DNA of 64,000 nucleotides, taken from contig OX375879.1 of assembly GCA_947359465.1 (NCBI GenBank), forward strand, positions 17,694,298 to 17,758,297. The letters run 5' to 3'. The notes below the pieces were generated by a model. It worked only from the letters and a program-made list of their open reading frames with translations, had not been told where the DNA came from and searched no databases. This document shows positions 21,901 through 33,900 of the stretch, piece after piece (within the stretch, counting starts at the first letter, position 1; each line of letters begins with the position of its first letter). The translations under genes and the position numbers were made by a program. The stretch is from Metellina segmentata (lineage: Eukaryota > Arthropoda > Arachnida > Araneae > Tetragnathidae).

Positions 21901-24900
21901 GGTCTAGGAGATAGAAAAAGAACTAATTGTCTCCAGTTGAAAGATTGTTTGCTTTTATCGTCTGGCAGAAAAATTATTCATCGGCGCGCCCGAAACGAAA
22001 ACAATAAATTTAGAATCTGTGATCTCTTCTATACTGTAGCATTCAATAATGATTAAATTTTATTAAATTGATTTTAAAATGTTCTAGATTGAAATTTAAA
22101 ATTCGCCGCGACCCAAAAATTGCAAAAAATTCGGACTATCTGTGTGCCAAATCTCATTGCTGTAAGTACCATAGAATCATCTGGATTTTGCGCGCAGACA
22201 GACAAACACTTACTTTATAATAGTAGAGATATTTCACAGTAATAAATGTTTCACTATCGCAAAAAATGTTTTTCGGTATAAGTATCCCACATAAATCAAC
22301 ATGAATTTAACCACCTAATAATTAGCTTATATAAAGTATTGTATTTATCAGTAGGATTTTATCTTTGAAGCACTCTTTAGTAAGCTGAAGTTGCACTTGC
22401 TGTCCTTGCTCTGCTATATTGGTGACAGTTTCGCAGGATCACAAATGTACAGCGTCAAACATACCAGACAGCATCACTTCCAATAACTGTCTGAAGTCCT
22501 GTGATAACAGACTGCTTCTACTCCTATCACAGTTTCATTTTTTCTTGTTACCTCACTTCAAAACAGCCAGCCTGCACTCACAATTAATCAGTTACTAAAA
22601 TCGCCACACAACCCTAAAGTTATGCTCAATACAACAATTTCATATGTTAAAAAGTATGTTCTGAAGAATTTAAATCAAAGGCACCCACTTCAAGTAATTT
22701 TCAAATTTTGAAAGATAAACTTTTACTTGCAAAACTGATGTTTTTACAATCAGTTGCCTTAGAGGTAAAACCTTTTTTAAGAAAATTTCAGTGAACAACC
22801 ACGTTTGCCTTTTTTGTATGCAGCATGTTATGCAATGATGTGGTAGTCATTTTATATGAAAAGATGTTATGAAATCTATCAAAAATGCTAGTAAACTAAT
22901 TGCACTGGAGATGACAGAAAAAAAAAACCTTGACGTTAGGACAGTAAATGTCTTTGATGCAGCAATCTGCAAAGGTGTAAAAGAATCTCTTGTGATTGCT
23001 TTTTCCTGGTAGTAAAAAAACGTTTACTTACATTATATTTAAAAATGCTAAACAAATTACCATTACATAACTGTACTGTCACAGGATTGTCTTGCTTGTC
23101 TCCTTCAATAATGCTAGGATGTGCCATTAAATTTAATCATATACTAGCATTTGAGGAGTTAGTTGCAAAAAAAAATCAAAGTGTTAAAGAAAAGCTAATA
23201 CTTTTTGACTGGAATCAATATAGGTTGTTGACTATTCAATTTTTTGTAATTGGTGATTAGATCAAATCTTTAGCGGCGTGTAGGACGAATTTAGTTGTAT
23301 TGAAATGTAGATAAAAGCACATAGATTAATGTTGTATGTGTGTTTTTTTTAAGGAGTCTAAATATTTCCGTTAGTAAGTGCATGGCTTTTTAAATTTTAT
23401 CGTATATGTTTAAATTCGAAATAAAAGCAAAACCTTTGAGGTATGCAATCACTGAATATTAGTCAGTAAAAAGCCAAATATACGAACAAAAACTTTTTCA
23501 AAATAAGTATTAGGTTCATACATGATTATTTCAAAATGTTTGCAATACTTTGAAAATGTGCGCATTTAAAAGTTAAGATCATGAAATTTGTTAGTACCAG
23601 GTCATGATAAAGTCCTGAAATTAAGTTTCCAAAACTTGGTAGACACCCTGTAACCTCTCCTGTCCTGTTGTCAATTTGGCAATTATTATTCTTATTTAGA
23701 GAGTCTAAAATTTTTCCTACCTTTGATCATAGGGGAAGTCTTGCCTGTATCGTCCTTAGTTTCGGTCGGTTCTCTTGACATCATCAATGTATCACAATCA
23801 TTTGTCTAACACAGATAAATTTTCACTTTCAATATTTCCATCATCAACCGAGAAAAAATGATCCTCACTGTTGTCACTCTTTAAAAAAAAAACCTTTTAA
23901 TACTCTGCCATCCTACAGCACTTGTTGCTTCTTTCATTGCTTTCAACTTTCGTTTTTGAGCTGCAGATTAATGCTTGAAATTACTTGTAGAGATAACTAA
24001 ACTAACAGCAATAATAAACATTTGCACTTGGGACTTAAAAATAATACAATTAATTACTGGATTTAAAAAAAATAGTAGCCCACTGCTTAATGCAGAAACA
24101 ATTGCGCACAAACTGACAAAAAAAAGCACATAGTCACCGGTGTGGTGACTGGATACTGAGTAATTCACCTTAAGTTATGTGTTGTGCGAGTATCTCAGAA
24201 GGGTAGGAGGGACAGGAGAGGGAAATTAAAATTAGCAACATTGACCTTGAGCCATGACTACACCTACTGTGGTACTATAGCTACTTAGTTGTTTTAGTTG
24301 AGGAATTTTTACATTTCAATTTACCATGTGAAAAAGTTATTTTTAACATTGTTACCGGAATTATGAAATTTTGTGGCTCCTTTGTAACTCATGGGTCCTG
24401 TTTCCACGGGGACAACTTCATCCCCTATGTGGAGGCCTTGTAGCCCATTTGTAAGAGGAACGGATTAGGAATCGGAGGGTTGCGAGTTAGACACTCGATC
24501 CAGCTCCAGACTATCTTGTACAAGAGTGCTGGTGCACATTAAATCTGTCATGACCTCAAATGTCATCACATTGCCATAGTTTGGAGAGTGGTGCCAGCTC
24601 AGGTGTTGACCTCGTCATCTGACCGTGGTTCAAACTTACGAGGTGTTGCCCTTGGGGATTGATCCCAGACCATCATTAATAGACTGCATAGTTGCTCCAG
24701 TGTGATGTTAATTAACTACTTGCCTTTCTCTCTATATTAAAAAAAAGTTGCCGACGCCGCAGGATTGAAAACTGTGTTGTTTAGCTCGATTCTTAAACAA
24801 TTTCCCGAGAAAGTACTGATCGCAAAAAAACGAAATTAACACGATTTGTTCTTCGTTGTATTCCCTGGACAATTATTAAGATTTTTTTTTCCGATGCGGC

Positions 24901-27900
24901 TATTAGTTTAGGGTTTATTAAGTGTCAAAATTGAAAAAGCGAAATTTCTTCTGCGAGTGAGCAAAACACATACAAATTTTCAGTCTTCAGCCGTGAGTTT
25001 TTTTTAAAGAGTACCTCTCAACGTAAATTTTTGCAGCTCGTCGAGTTTTTTTTTAAATTTCAATTTGGTTCTTGATAATATTTTTTTGAAATTCGAGAAA
25101 AATCAGGACATTTTTGTTAATTTTTTTTAAAAAACTGCCGTATCTATATTTTATTACTATTAGTTTTTAATTTTTCAAATATCGCAGTATACCTCAGAAT
25201 GTACTCTTTCTTACGGTACTATTCTTTTTGAAATCGGTTAATAATTAAATTGGATGCGATCAAAAGTGGGTCATATAAAATTCGGAATCTTTGGATATTT
25301 TCGCTACTTTTTGTTACAACCGTCAACTAAAACTGTCATATCTATATCGTATTACTATTAGTTTTTTATTTTGAAAATAGCGCAGTATACCTCAGACTAT
25401 ACTCTTTCTTATGGTACCATTATTTTAAAAATTGGTTCATAAATGAATTCGATGCAATCAAAAGTTGGTGACACAAATTTCGTATTTTTTATTTCGCGGA
25501 GCATTGTATTTTTGACTATCGGGTTTGCCAGATATCAAATTTATCGTAGCAACAATTGCCATAAAAACGATTTCTTTTTATTTGGCGAGGAAAAAGGCTC
25601 GCTTTTTTTCCCTCATCTCAGACAGTTTACCGAGAAAGTACAAAGTACGCATCGTAAAGTTTGGAGATTAACAGGGTTTACTTAAAATTGTACAGGGAAC
25701 AAGATGCAGAAGATTTTTTACTCATGCGGCTATTAGTTTAGGGTGCATTAAGTGTTAAAGTAAAAAAGAGTGAAATCACTTGCGTAAGAGGTATTGGTTT
25801 GCGAAGCAAACCAAACAGGATTGCGTAGCAATCCCCAGGGGTCGGCGAGCAGGGGGCGAAGCCCTCGCTGTGAGGTCATAGACCGTAACGTGAAATCAGG
25901 ATAATACAAATTATTCAGATAGTTTCACTCTGCGAAAGGAATGTTGGTTTGTGAAGCAAACCAAATGCCATATGTAAAAGGAGTGTTGGTTTGCGAAGCA
26001 AACCAAATGGGATTGCGTAGCAATTCCCGGGGGTTGGCGAGCGTAAGCGAGCAGGGGGCTGAGCCCCCTAGTTATCAAAAAAGAGTACATGGCAGTGCAA
26101 CACCTGTTCCGTTCCGAATGGAAACAAACCCCTCCGTACCGGTCCATTGAAGGACCACAGCGGATTAGCCACTTAAGGCTAGTGAAAGTCTTGAATGGGA
26201 AACTAAAGTAGAACCGGGCATACAGGAGCAGCACGAAATGCTCTACTTCACCAAGTATGGCCATGCAACTGATCTCAACCTTAAAATACCTGCTGGTAGA
26301 CTGACATTGCTTTGCCTTTTTACCTGTTACTACAAAGCACTTCAATTTTTCAGGGGATGGAAAGGAGCTGCTGTCCGTGAATGTAGTTCTAGACTACTTG
26401 CTGAAAGCCAACCAGGTGCTGATCGACGAGGAGAATCTTTCCGAACTCCAGGCCATCTCCAACCAGAAGTGGCAAGATATGGCTGATGAGGTGAAAGGCA
26501 TGATTGTGTCCTGTCCAGGCATGAAACCCTCTTCCATAAGGGTGGACCAGCTGGACCGAGAGCACATCGACTCTAAGCTCGACACCAACTTCCCCGTCAT
26601 AGTTCATTTTGGAGTACGTCCCCCTCAGCTCAGCTATGCTGGAAATCCTCTGTGAGTAGTTGCTTAAAACCCTCGCGAGATTTTTACTCGGAAAATCAAT
26701 GGATTGTTTAGCACATTCCCAGGATATGCTGTTTTAAATCAATTCATTTTTTAATTAATTAAAATAATTTCTATTTTAATTTTATGTGGCTTGTAATGCT
26801 ACAAAGTATGATTTGCTGTGTGTGTGTGGGGGGGGGAGGCTTGAGTTAGCCAGTCATGCTTTAGATTTGTAAATCGTTGAAGTTGGTCTTAATCTTTTGG
26901 TAAGTTATGTATTGTAGGGATATTGTATCTGTAGTTTCCCTTCTCTTATAAAGTATCTATGCCTTTCAAAGCTTGTCATACAATTTTCTGTATGAAATGC
27001 TGCATTACATTATAAAAAGTCTGTGTTGGTGACCATGCACGTCTAATGCAATTGCAGTCCTAAATACATGATGAATGCATAGCTGTATGTAACAGGTATG
27101 GACTTTTTGTCCACAGGCGTCTTGTAACTTGACACAAGCTGACAAATCCAATGGTTAGAGCAAGCAGAAAAATCCATAATGTTGCAGACTGAATGGAGAG
27201 TGTCACTGACCCTTCTTTACTGACCCTTCTTTACCCCTCATGAAGGAATCTTATGTTTACACTTTCCTGTTTAAGGTTTCAGAGAGAAGTACTCATCAGA
27301 TGGGATTTTGAAGGCTGATATGTTAAAGCATTGCTGGCAGTTCATAATCCAGATTTAATTTGTAACAAAGCATATATAAATAGGTATATTAAATGTACTT
27401 AATATAAATAGCTTTCTTTGACTTATGGAGTTTGCTTTGTTTGAAATTGGGGTTTCACACCTTTATTTGCATAGTGTGTAGAAAGATAAAATGGTTGCTT
27501 CAAGAATATTATAGGAGCTAGTGTGTGTATATACACACCATATGACTGGCAAGTTGACGTTCAAGTTGCTTAATTTCAAACGAGTATTCATTAAATTAGA
27601 GGATAGGTAAAAATTAAAGTAATTGTGTTGTATTATTGACAGTGAAAGTGACATTAATGTTATATTTGTTATGAAATTTAGAGTAGTACTGGATGAGGAA
27701 ACACTGAGTGACCACATGTATGTCAGAACAGTTATCTCATCGATGTACACCTGGTACAAAACAGCCTTTGGAGGACATAAAAAATTTGCACTTAACTTCC
27801 AAAAGGATGCAGCTTGAATATATAGACATTGCCAAGTGTTCAGAGCCTGAAACAATGAACAACATAACAGAAGACTTATAAAACTCTATTACCACAGCCT

Positions 27901-30900
27901 GCAATAAGGTATTTAGGAACAAGAAATTTTCCTACAATAATACCAAACCTGTTTAGGGGAACCAGGATTTACAAATTAGAAAGAGGGAAGTAAATGCTCT
28001 TAGAAGAAGATCTCAAAAGACACAGGGTGAAGGAAAAGCACGATCTAGAGAAATTTATGCACAGAAAAGAGCTCAACTCATAAAGCACCTGGATATGATG
28101 GTATAGATAATCTAGTGTTGCAAATAATCAATAACAATTTTCCAGAACTTATATGTTTCTTTCTTCAATAAATGTCTAAACCTTGCAACCTCTCCTAAGT
28201 CCCTAAAAATCGGAATTATTATTCTTTTTCACAAGGCAGAAAGAAAACACAATGAAATAAAATCATATCAACCAATTTCCCTTCTACCAACTTTTGGAAG
28301 AGCTTCGGAGAGATTGCTTGTGCAAAGCTTAACTTACCATCAAGTTGAAAACAAAGAAAGGCATGCACTCTAATTTGGTTTCAAGGACATCTGTTGACAG
28401 TGCTCTAGAAACCTTGCTAAACAAAATTAATGAAGAGAAAAAGAAAAAACTGCATGTTGCTGTAGTGTCGGTTGATATTGAAGGGGCATTCGACAATCTT
28501 AACTACAATGTCATCGAAAACAAACTAGCGAAATCTAAATGCCCTTCCAATATTAAAAATACTCTTGCTAAAGTCCTCAAGGAAGCAAGGATAAGGCTGT
28601 CCACAGGGATCGTGCAACGGACCAGTGCTGTGGAATATCATGGCCGATGAAGCATTGGATCTACCATGGCCTGAAGGAGTCCATGCAAGCATTTGCTGTC
28701 GACTTAAGGCGCAATTAGGTGAGCTAGACACAAATGCACTTGATCTGTTAAAAACCTGGACAGATCGGCAAGGTCTGAACGTGTCTGAAGAAAAAACTAA
28801 ATACCTTCTCCTTAGTAATCTCTCGAGAGAGAACCTTCCATCTACTGGAATAAAATAAAATGAAATAGTACTTTAAAGTACCTAGGACATACTAGGCAAG
28901 AAGCTAAATTGGGAGGCTCATGTACAAACTGTAGGACAAAAAGCCATGTTCCAATTTCAAATGCTACAAAGAATAGCTGGAAAGAGATGCGGAATAGGGC
29001 ATAAATTTCGAAAACTGCTTTACAAAACAGTGACTGAAATAATGTTGAGTCATGGCGCAGTCAGACTCTCCAACTGTTCCGGAATTTCCGTAGTTGAAAA
29101 ACTACGGATCTCGTATAAAAATCGACGAAAATACTTTTTTAAATATATTTTCAGCATGGTTTGAAAAAACCAAACCAAATCTTGTTCCATAAAGAACACT
29201 AAGCAATGAATACTTAAAAAAAAAAAGTGCTTGCTATTCAATGCAAAAAAAAAATTGTAGACGAGATGTTAAAAAAAAAGGTAATTGGTAGTTTTATCAA
29301 CAAAATTGTGATGTGTGACTTTTAAAAATACAATTCATTCACTTATATATTGTCAATAATTTTCTTAAATAATTTTGAATATTGTTAAAAAAAATATTTG
29401 TTTCAGTTAATTATTCAATAATTGCTTAATTTTATAAATTAATTAATTATTTTATTATTTAGTAACTTTTTATTGATTTTAATAATTAATCAATAATTTA
29501 TTGATACTATGTCATATGTAATATGTCAGTTGATATTTTGGGGGAAAGTGCTACTGATAATTGGGTTACCAATGTTGGAAAGTATGTGTAGTGGTCTGGT
29601 GTCCCAACCCAACTCAATGTACTATAAGAAAGTTAAATGGGATACAAAGAAAATTTCTGATCTCAATAACAGGAAGTTACAGAACAGCACCCACTATGGC
29701 GCTTCAAACAACTGTGGGAATTGCACCGCTACATCTTCCACTTCAAAAAGAAGCCGGTGTGTGTCAAAATGAGAATAAGTACAAAGCTTAGAGATGCAAA
29801 TTATGACAAAGATGAGTATGAGTGTTTGGTGTGGAGATTATTTGAATCTTAGATGGTGTTGAGGTCATGCGCCTTTCCTGCTCTCCCACACCTGCATCTT
29901 TTGTCAGTTGATTAGTTGAAGTTTAACCCTTGATTCGATTTTGAAAGAACCTAAGTGTTCTTATTTTGATTTGATTTGCGTTAATATGTAATCTCTTCTA
30001 CATCTGTAAATACTGTGTAAATAGTAATTAAACTTTAATTGAACTGAAGAATCTCTCTAATTGTCATTTTTGTATAGAACAAAAAATACCACTGAACCAA
30101 TTTGATATTAGAAATCCTGCCATTTTGCGTCATGGTGCATCGGTTGAAAAAAGTGTAATACGTTTGAAGTTACACTTGTTGACAACCAACCAACGAAGGC
30201 TGCTAAAGGTAGGATTGATTTGAATATTTGTTAAAATGGCAAGAGATTATTACCAAATTGAAATCAAACCGGAAAGTTACTAGAACCGCAGTGACAAAAG
30301 ATTTTTAACAGATTTAGAGAAAGACAAAATGAATGCAAGCTTGTTAGAAGAAAGTTTGGATTTATTGCTCGCAAAAGCAAAAATACTAAAAGAATTAGAC
30401 GAAAACATAGACTGCTATTTAAATGTTAATTCGGATTATTACGAAACTGAAATTGCATACGGGCAAGAGTATGAAGAGAAAATTCAACTTGGCAATTTAG
30501 AGCAAAAAGAAAATTGAAAGAATTGAACTAAAGCACAAATTTGGATAATGCAAACAATGTTGTTCTTATTGAATCCACTGACTCTAAAATCAAAAAAAAA
30601 AACTCGTCTTCCTAAATTGATCATCAATAAATATTATGGTTATCCTACTCAATGGACAAGTTTTTGGAACTCATACCTGAGGTGCAACGCAACGAACATA
30701 ATAGAAGGGTTTTGTATTTCGGAAGCAAACTACGATCAAATTGTTGAAATTCTGGAAAATCGGTTCAGAAAAAAGGACATTATTATAAATTCACATATGC
30801 AAAAACTCATTAACCTTACTCCTGTAACTAAATCTAGTGACATATTGAAACTTCGCAAATTGTGCGATACCATAGAAATACAAGTACATAGCCTACGGTC

Positions 30901-33900
30901 ATTAGGTGTCAAACCGGAAGCATACAGTCGCATGTTAATTCCAATATTAATGAAAACATTGCCTCCCAATATAAGTTTAGACTTTAATTGTGAAACAAGC
31001 GAAACATCCTTTTTTGATATCGATAAATTATTAGAATTCATTCGAAAGGAGATCCACTATGGGGATAGAAATTATTTCTTAACATCTGGTTTGCAAACTG
31101 AAACTATTCACCAGCATTCCCCTCCAAAGTATTCTCCTATAGCAAAGCAAAACAATGCTCCTTCGTTCTTAAATAAACAGCAATTTTTTCTAAAGTCATC
31201 ACTGCATCATTTATGTTCTCACCGCATTCAACTAATCTTCAATATACAGTCCACGCTCATTAGTTACACTGCAAATCTGAACTTAATTTACCCGCTTTGC
31301 GAATCCAACTATCCAGGAATCTGCACCCTACAACGAGGAAAGAGTGATAGGCTTGTCTATACATCCAGCTAAAACCCTTTCGAATGATATAATAAATCCA
31401 GCAGTGGGAGTTCTTCATTCTGGCATAAGCTACTTCACCAATGGCTCCAAAATGGAGAAAAGAGTGGGAAGTGCATTCTGCTCTATTCAAGAAGGGTGCA
31501 AAACTCAACAATGGTCCACGAGAATGCAAGACAATAATTCTGTTTTCCAGGCAGAGCTTTATGGAATTCTTTCAGCCATAAAAGCAGCATAAGGAAGAGC
31601 AGACACAAATGTCAAGATCTGGACAGACAGTCGAGCTGGTCTCCTGGCACTTAAAAACCCCAAGAGGCCTAGTTCACTGGCACGAGAAATACAACTCTTA
31701 TTGTACAACAACAAGGAAATTTGCTAAGGGTGGGTTAAAGCTCATGCAGGTCACAACGGAGACGAAGAAGCAGATTGATTAGCAAAAGAGGCTGCAACAA
31801 TCGAATACACAGATGAAAGGGTGAAATGATCCAAGAGCCATTACAAAAAGGAAACCACTAGCTGGCTACTTGATGCGTGGCAGAATGAATGGGACGAAGG
31901 GGAAACAAGCAGGACCAATGCATGTGTTACCAAAAGTGTCACTAAAATCTGCAAGTTGGACCAGGGAAGAGACACTTTTCTTCAAATCATGGGACTGTGT
32001 GTTGGTGTTAGTTAGTATCTTAAATATGTGTTATTTTCCTTTCTAGCTATCAAAAGGCTTGGAGGGAATATGTAAAGTATCGACATCTTCTAGCAAACAA
32101 GCCAAAAGTACGCTATGTAGATCGGCATAAACTAACGAGAAAAGAATCGAAATTACAAGAAATGAGGATGGAAAAGTAAGTTTTCATTATATCCATGAGC
32201 ATTGTGTGCAGTAATCTAGCAAATTGTGTTTGAGTTCATATTTAAATCCAGTTTTCATTTGCAAGTGTGTTATTTATTATGCATGATATAAATAGCAAAG
32301 TGTTTGGTTTGTTATTTATTATCCACAAACAAAATTTTCAGTAATCTAGAAACTTGTGCATGAGTTCGTACTTAAATTGGATTTCCATTTGGAACAATCT
32401 ATAACTTTTTGATCTTTCTCCTTGCTTCAGTGGCTGAAAGCCCTATGGAATGTCGATTGAGTGAGATTTTATGTTTTGAAATATATGAGGAAATTTTCCT
32501 TCAAAGTTTCGGGAATTGCTGTCCTACTGCATAATGCAAGGCCAATGACCAATGCTTTGTTACAGACAAACCCTTACAGCGATAGTGAAATTATTAAGGA
32601 ATATTCCATGTGGTGATGTAGTTGCCAAAAATTACCAAAAGTTGGTAATGAACGGTAATTTATTTTCACAAAAGGTTTTCAAGTTTGGCCTTATAACAAT
32701 CCAACAATTCCTTTCCATATTTATCCACATTACAGTGACCCATCATTATCATTTGACACTGGCCTAGTGACAAAAATTTAAATCACCAAAGTCATAACAT
32801 TATCTTTAATGTTGTGAAGTCCAACAAATGGGAACTGAGTAGAAAAACAATAAAAAAATCGTACAAGAGCTGATAACTAAAATTGATGTCAGTGTTCTGT
32901 TTGAAAATATTCACTAAAACTTTTAACACACACTGTTAACATGACAATGTTTCATTCGTAATCTTTTTGCATCCCTTATGCAAATAAGTATATTTCCAGT
33001 TACTGTATTTCACTGCATTGCAAATAATTCTATAAACCAAATATCACTTTATTTTTTTATTCTAAATTTAAAAGTTTAATAATTTTTTTAAGTAACTTAT
33101 ACTGGTTTAACGGCTTTATTTCTGCAGTCAAAGTACTCAGTGTAGATAATTTTTCATACACTTTTATATTAATACAAATATTTGTAATGAAACATATTTC
33201 TTATTCTTGATATGTCAATGAAGGGCTGACACCTGCAATACCTTTTCAGTTGTGTGTTAATATCTGTTAAACTTGTAATTATGTTTAAATGTTTTAAAAA
33301 TGACATTCTGCGTAATCATTTCTGACAATCGGTAATAACTTTTCAGCTCCTTATTGTTTTCTATTTTTATCCATGTTTTTATTAAGCCTGCCAGATTATA
33401 CACTGAAGAGCCAAAACATTATGACCACCTACTCAAAGAGGCATTACGCCTCCTTTGGCCTGCAAAAAAGCTCTCAAAACATAGATGCCACAAGTTCTTG
33501 GTACATGACTGGAGACTGGTTGTACCAAATGTCTAAGCAGCGGTCACACGAAGTCGAGATATTCTGACATGGTGGTGTTTGAGCTCTGAGCTGCCGTTCC
33601 ATTACACCCCAAATATGCTCATTCACATTAAGATCCGGCGAGTTAAGTGGTCAGGACATTAAGTAGAATTCCTCAGTATGCTCCTCGAACCACTCCAACA
33701 CAATCCGAGTCTTGTGACATGGGGCGTTGTCCTGCTGGAAGATTCTATTTCCAGTTGAGAAGACAGACACCATGAGACACACCATGTAATGGTACAACTG
33801 ATCTGCAATGATGTTCAGATAGTTCGCAGAATTCATGGTCTGTTCTACCACAACTACGGGTCCCAGAGTCGCCCATGAGAACGTCTCCCAAAGCATAGTA

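Larger units (their letters stand above)
27490..31990 (+). pseudogene. R1-like non-LTR retrotransposon, decayed and twice interrupted
   Basis: Pieces appear in the normal order. Endonuclease C-terminus is near 27680-27820 ([23 protein letters not shown]). A linker with NALRRRSQ follows. Reverse transcriptase runs from about 28340 ([19 protein letters not shown]) and 28770 ([15 protein letters not shown], then KYLGH), resumes at 29593-29790 ([16 protein letters not shown]), and RNase H is at about 31380-31800 ([53 protein letters not shown]). Stops and frameshifts occur throughout, and the YxDD core is missing or damaged. A hAT element (29062-29584) and a BEL/Pao fragment (about 29850-31245) split it. 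Its remains stop about 55 bp before drosha exon 8. Confidence 0.75.

Noticed and set aside
26238..26486. Frame running from intron into exon 7
   Set aside because: It reads exon 7 in the wrong frame; the correct frame joins exon 6.
30070..30215. Open stretch with donor-like AAAGGTAGG that might be an extra drosha exon
   Set aside because: Exon 7 joins exon 8 in phase and gives conserved sequence across the join; the stretch resembles the leader of the BEL/Pao fragment.
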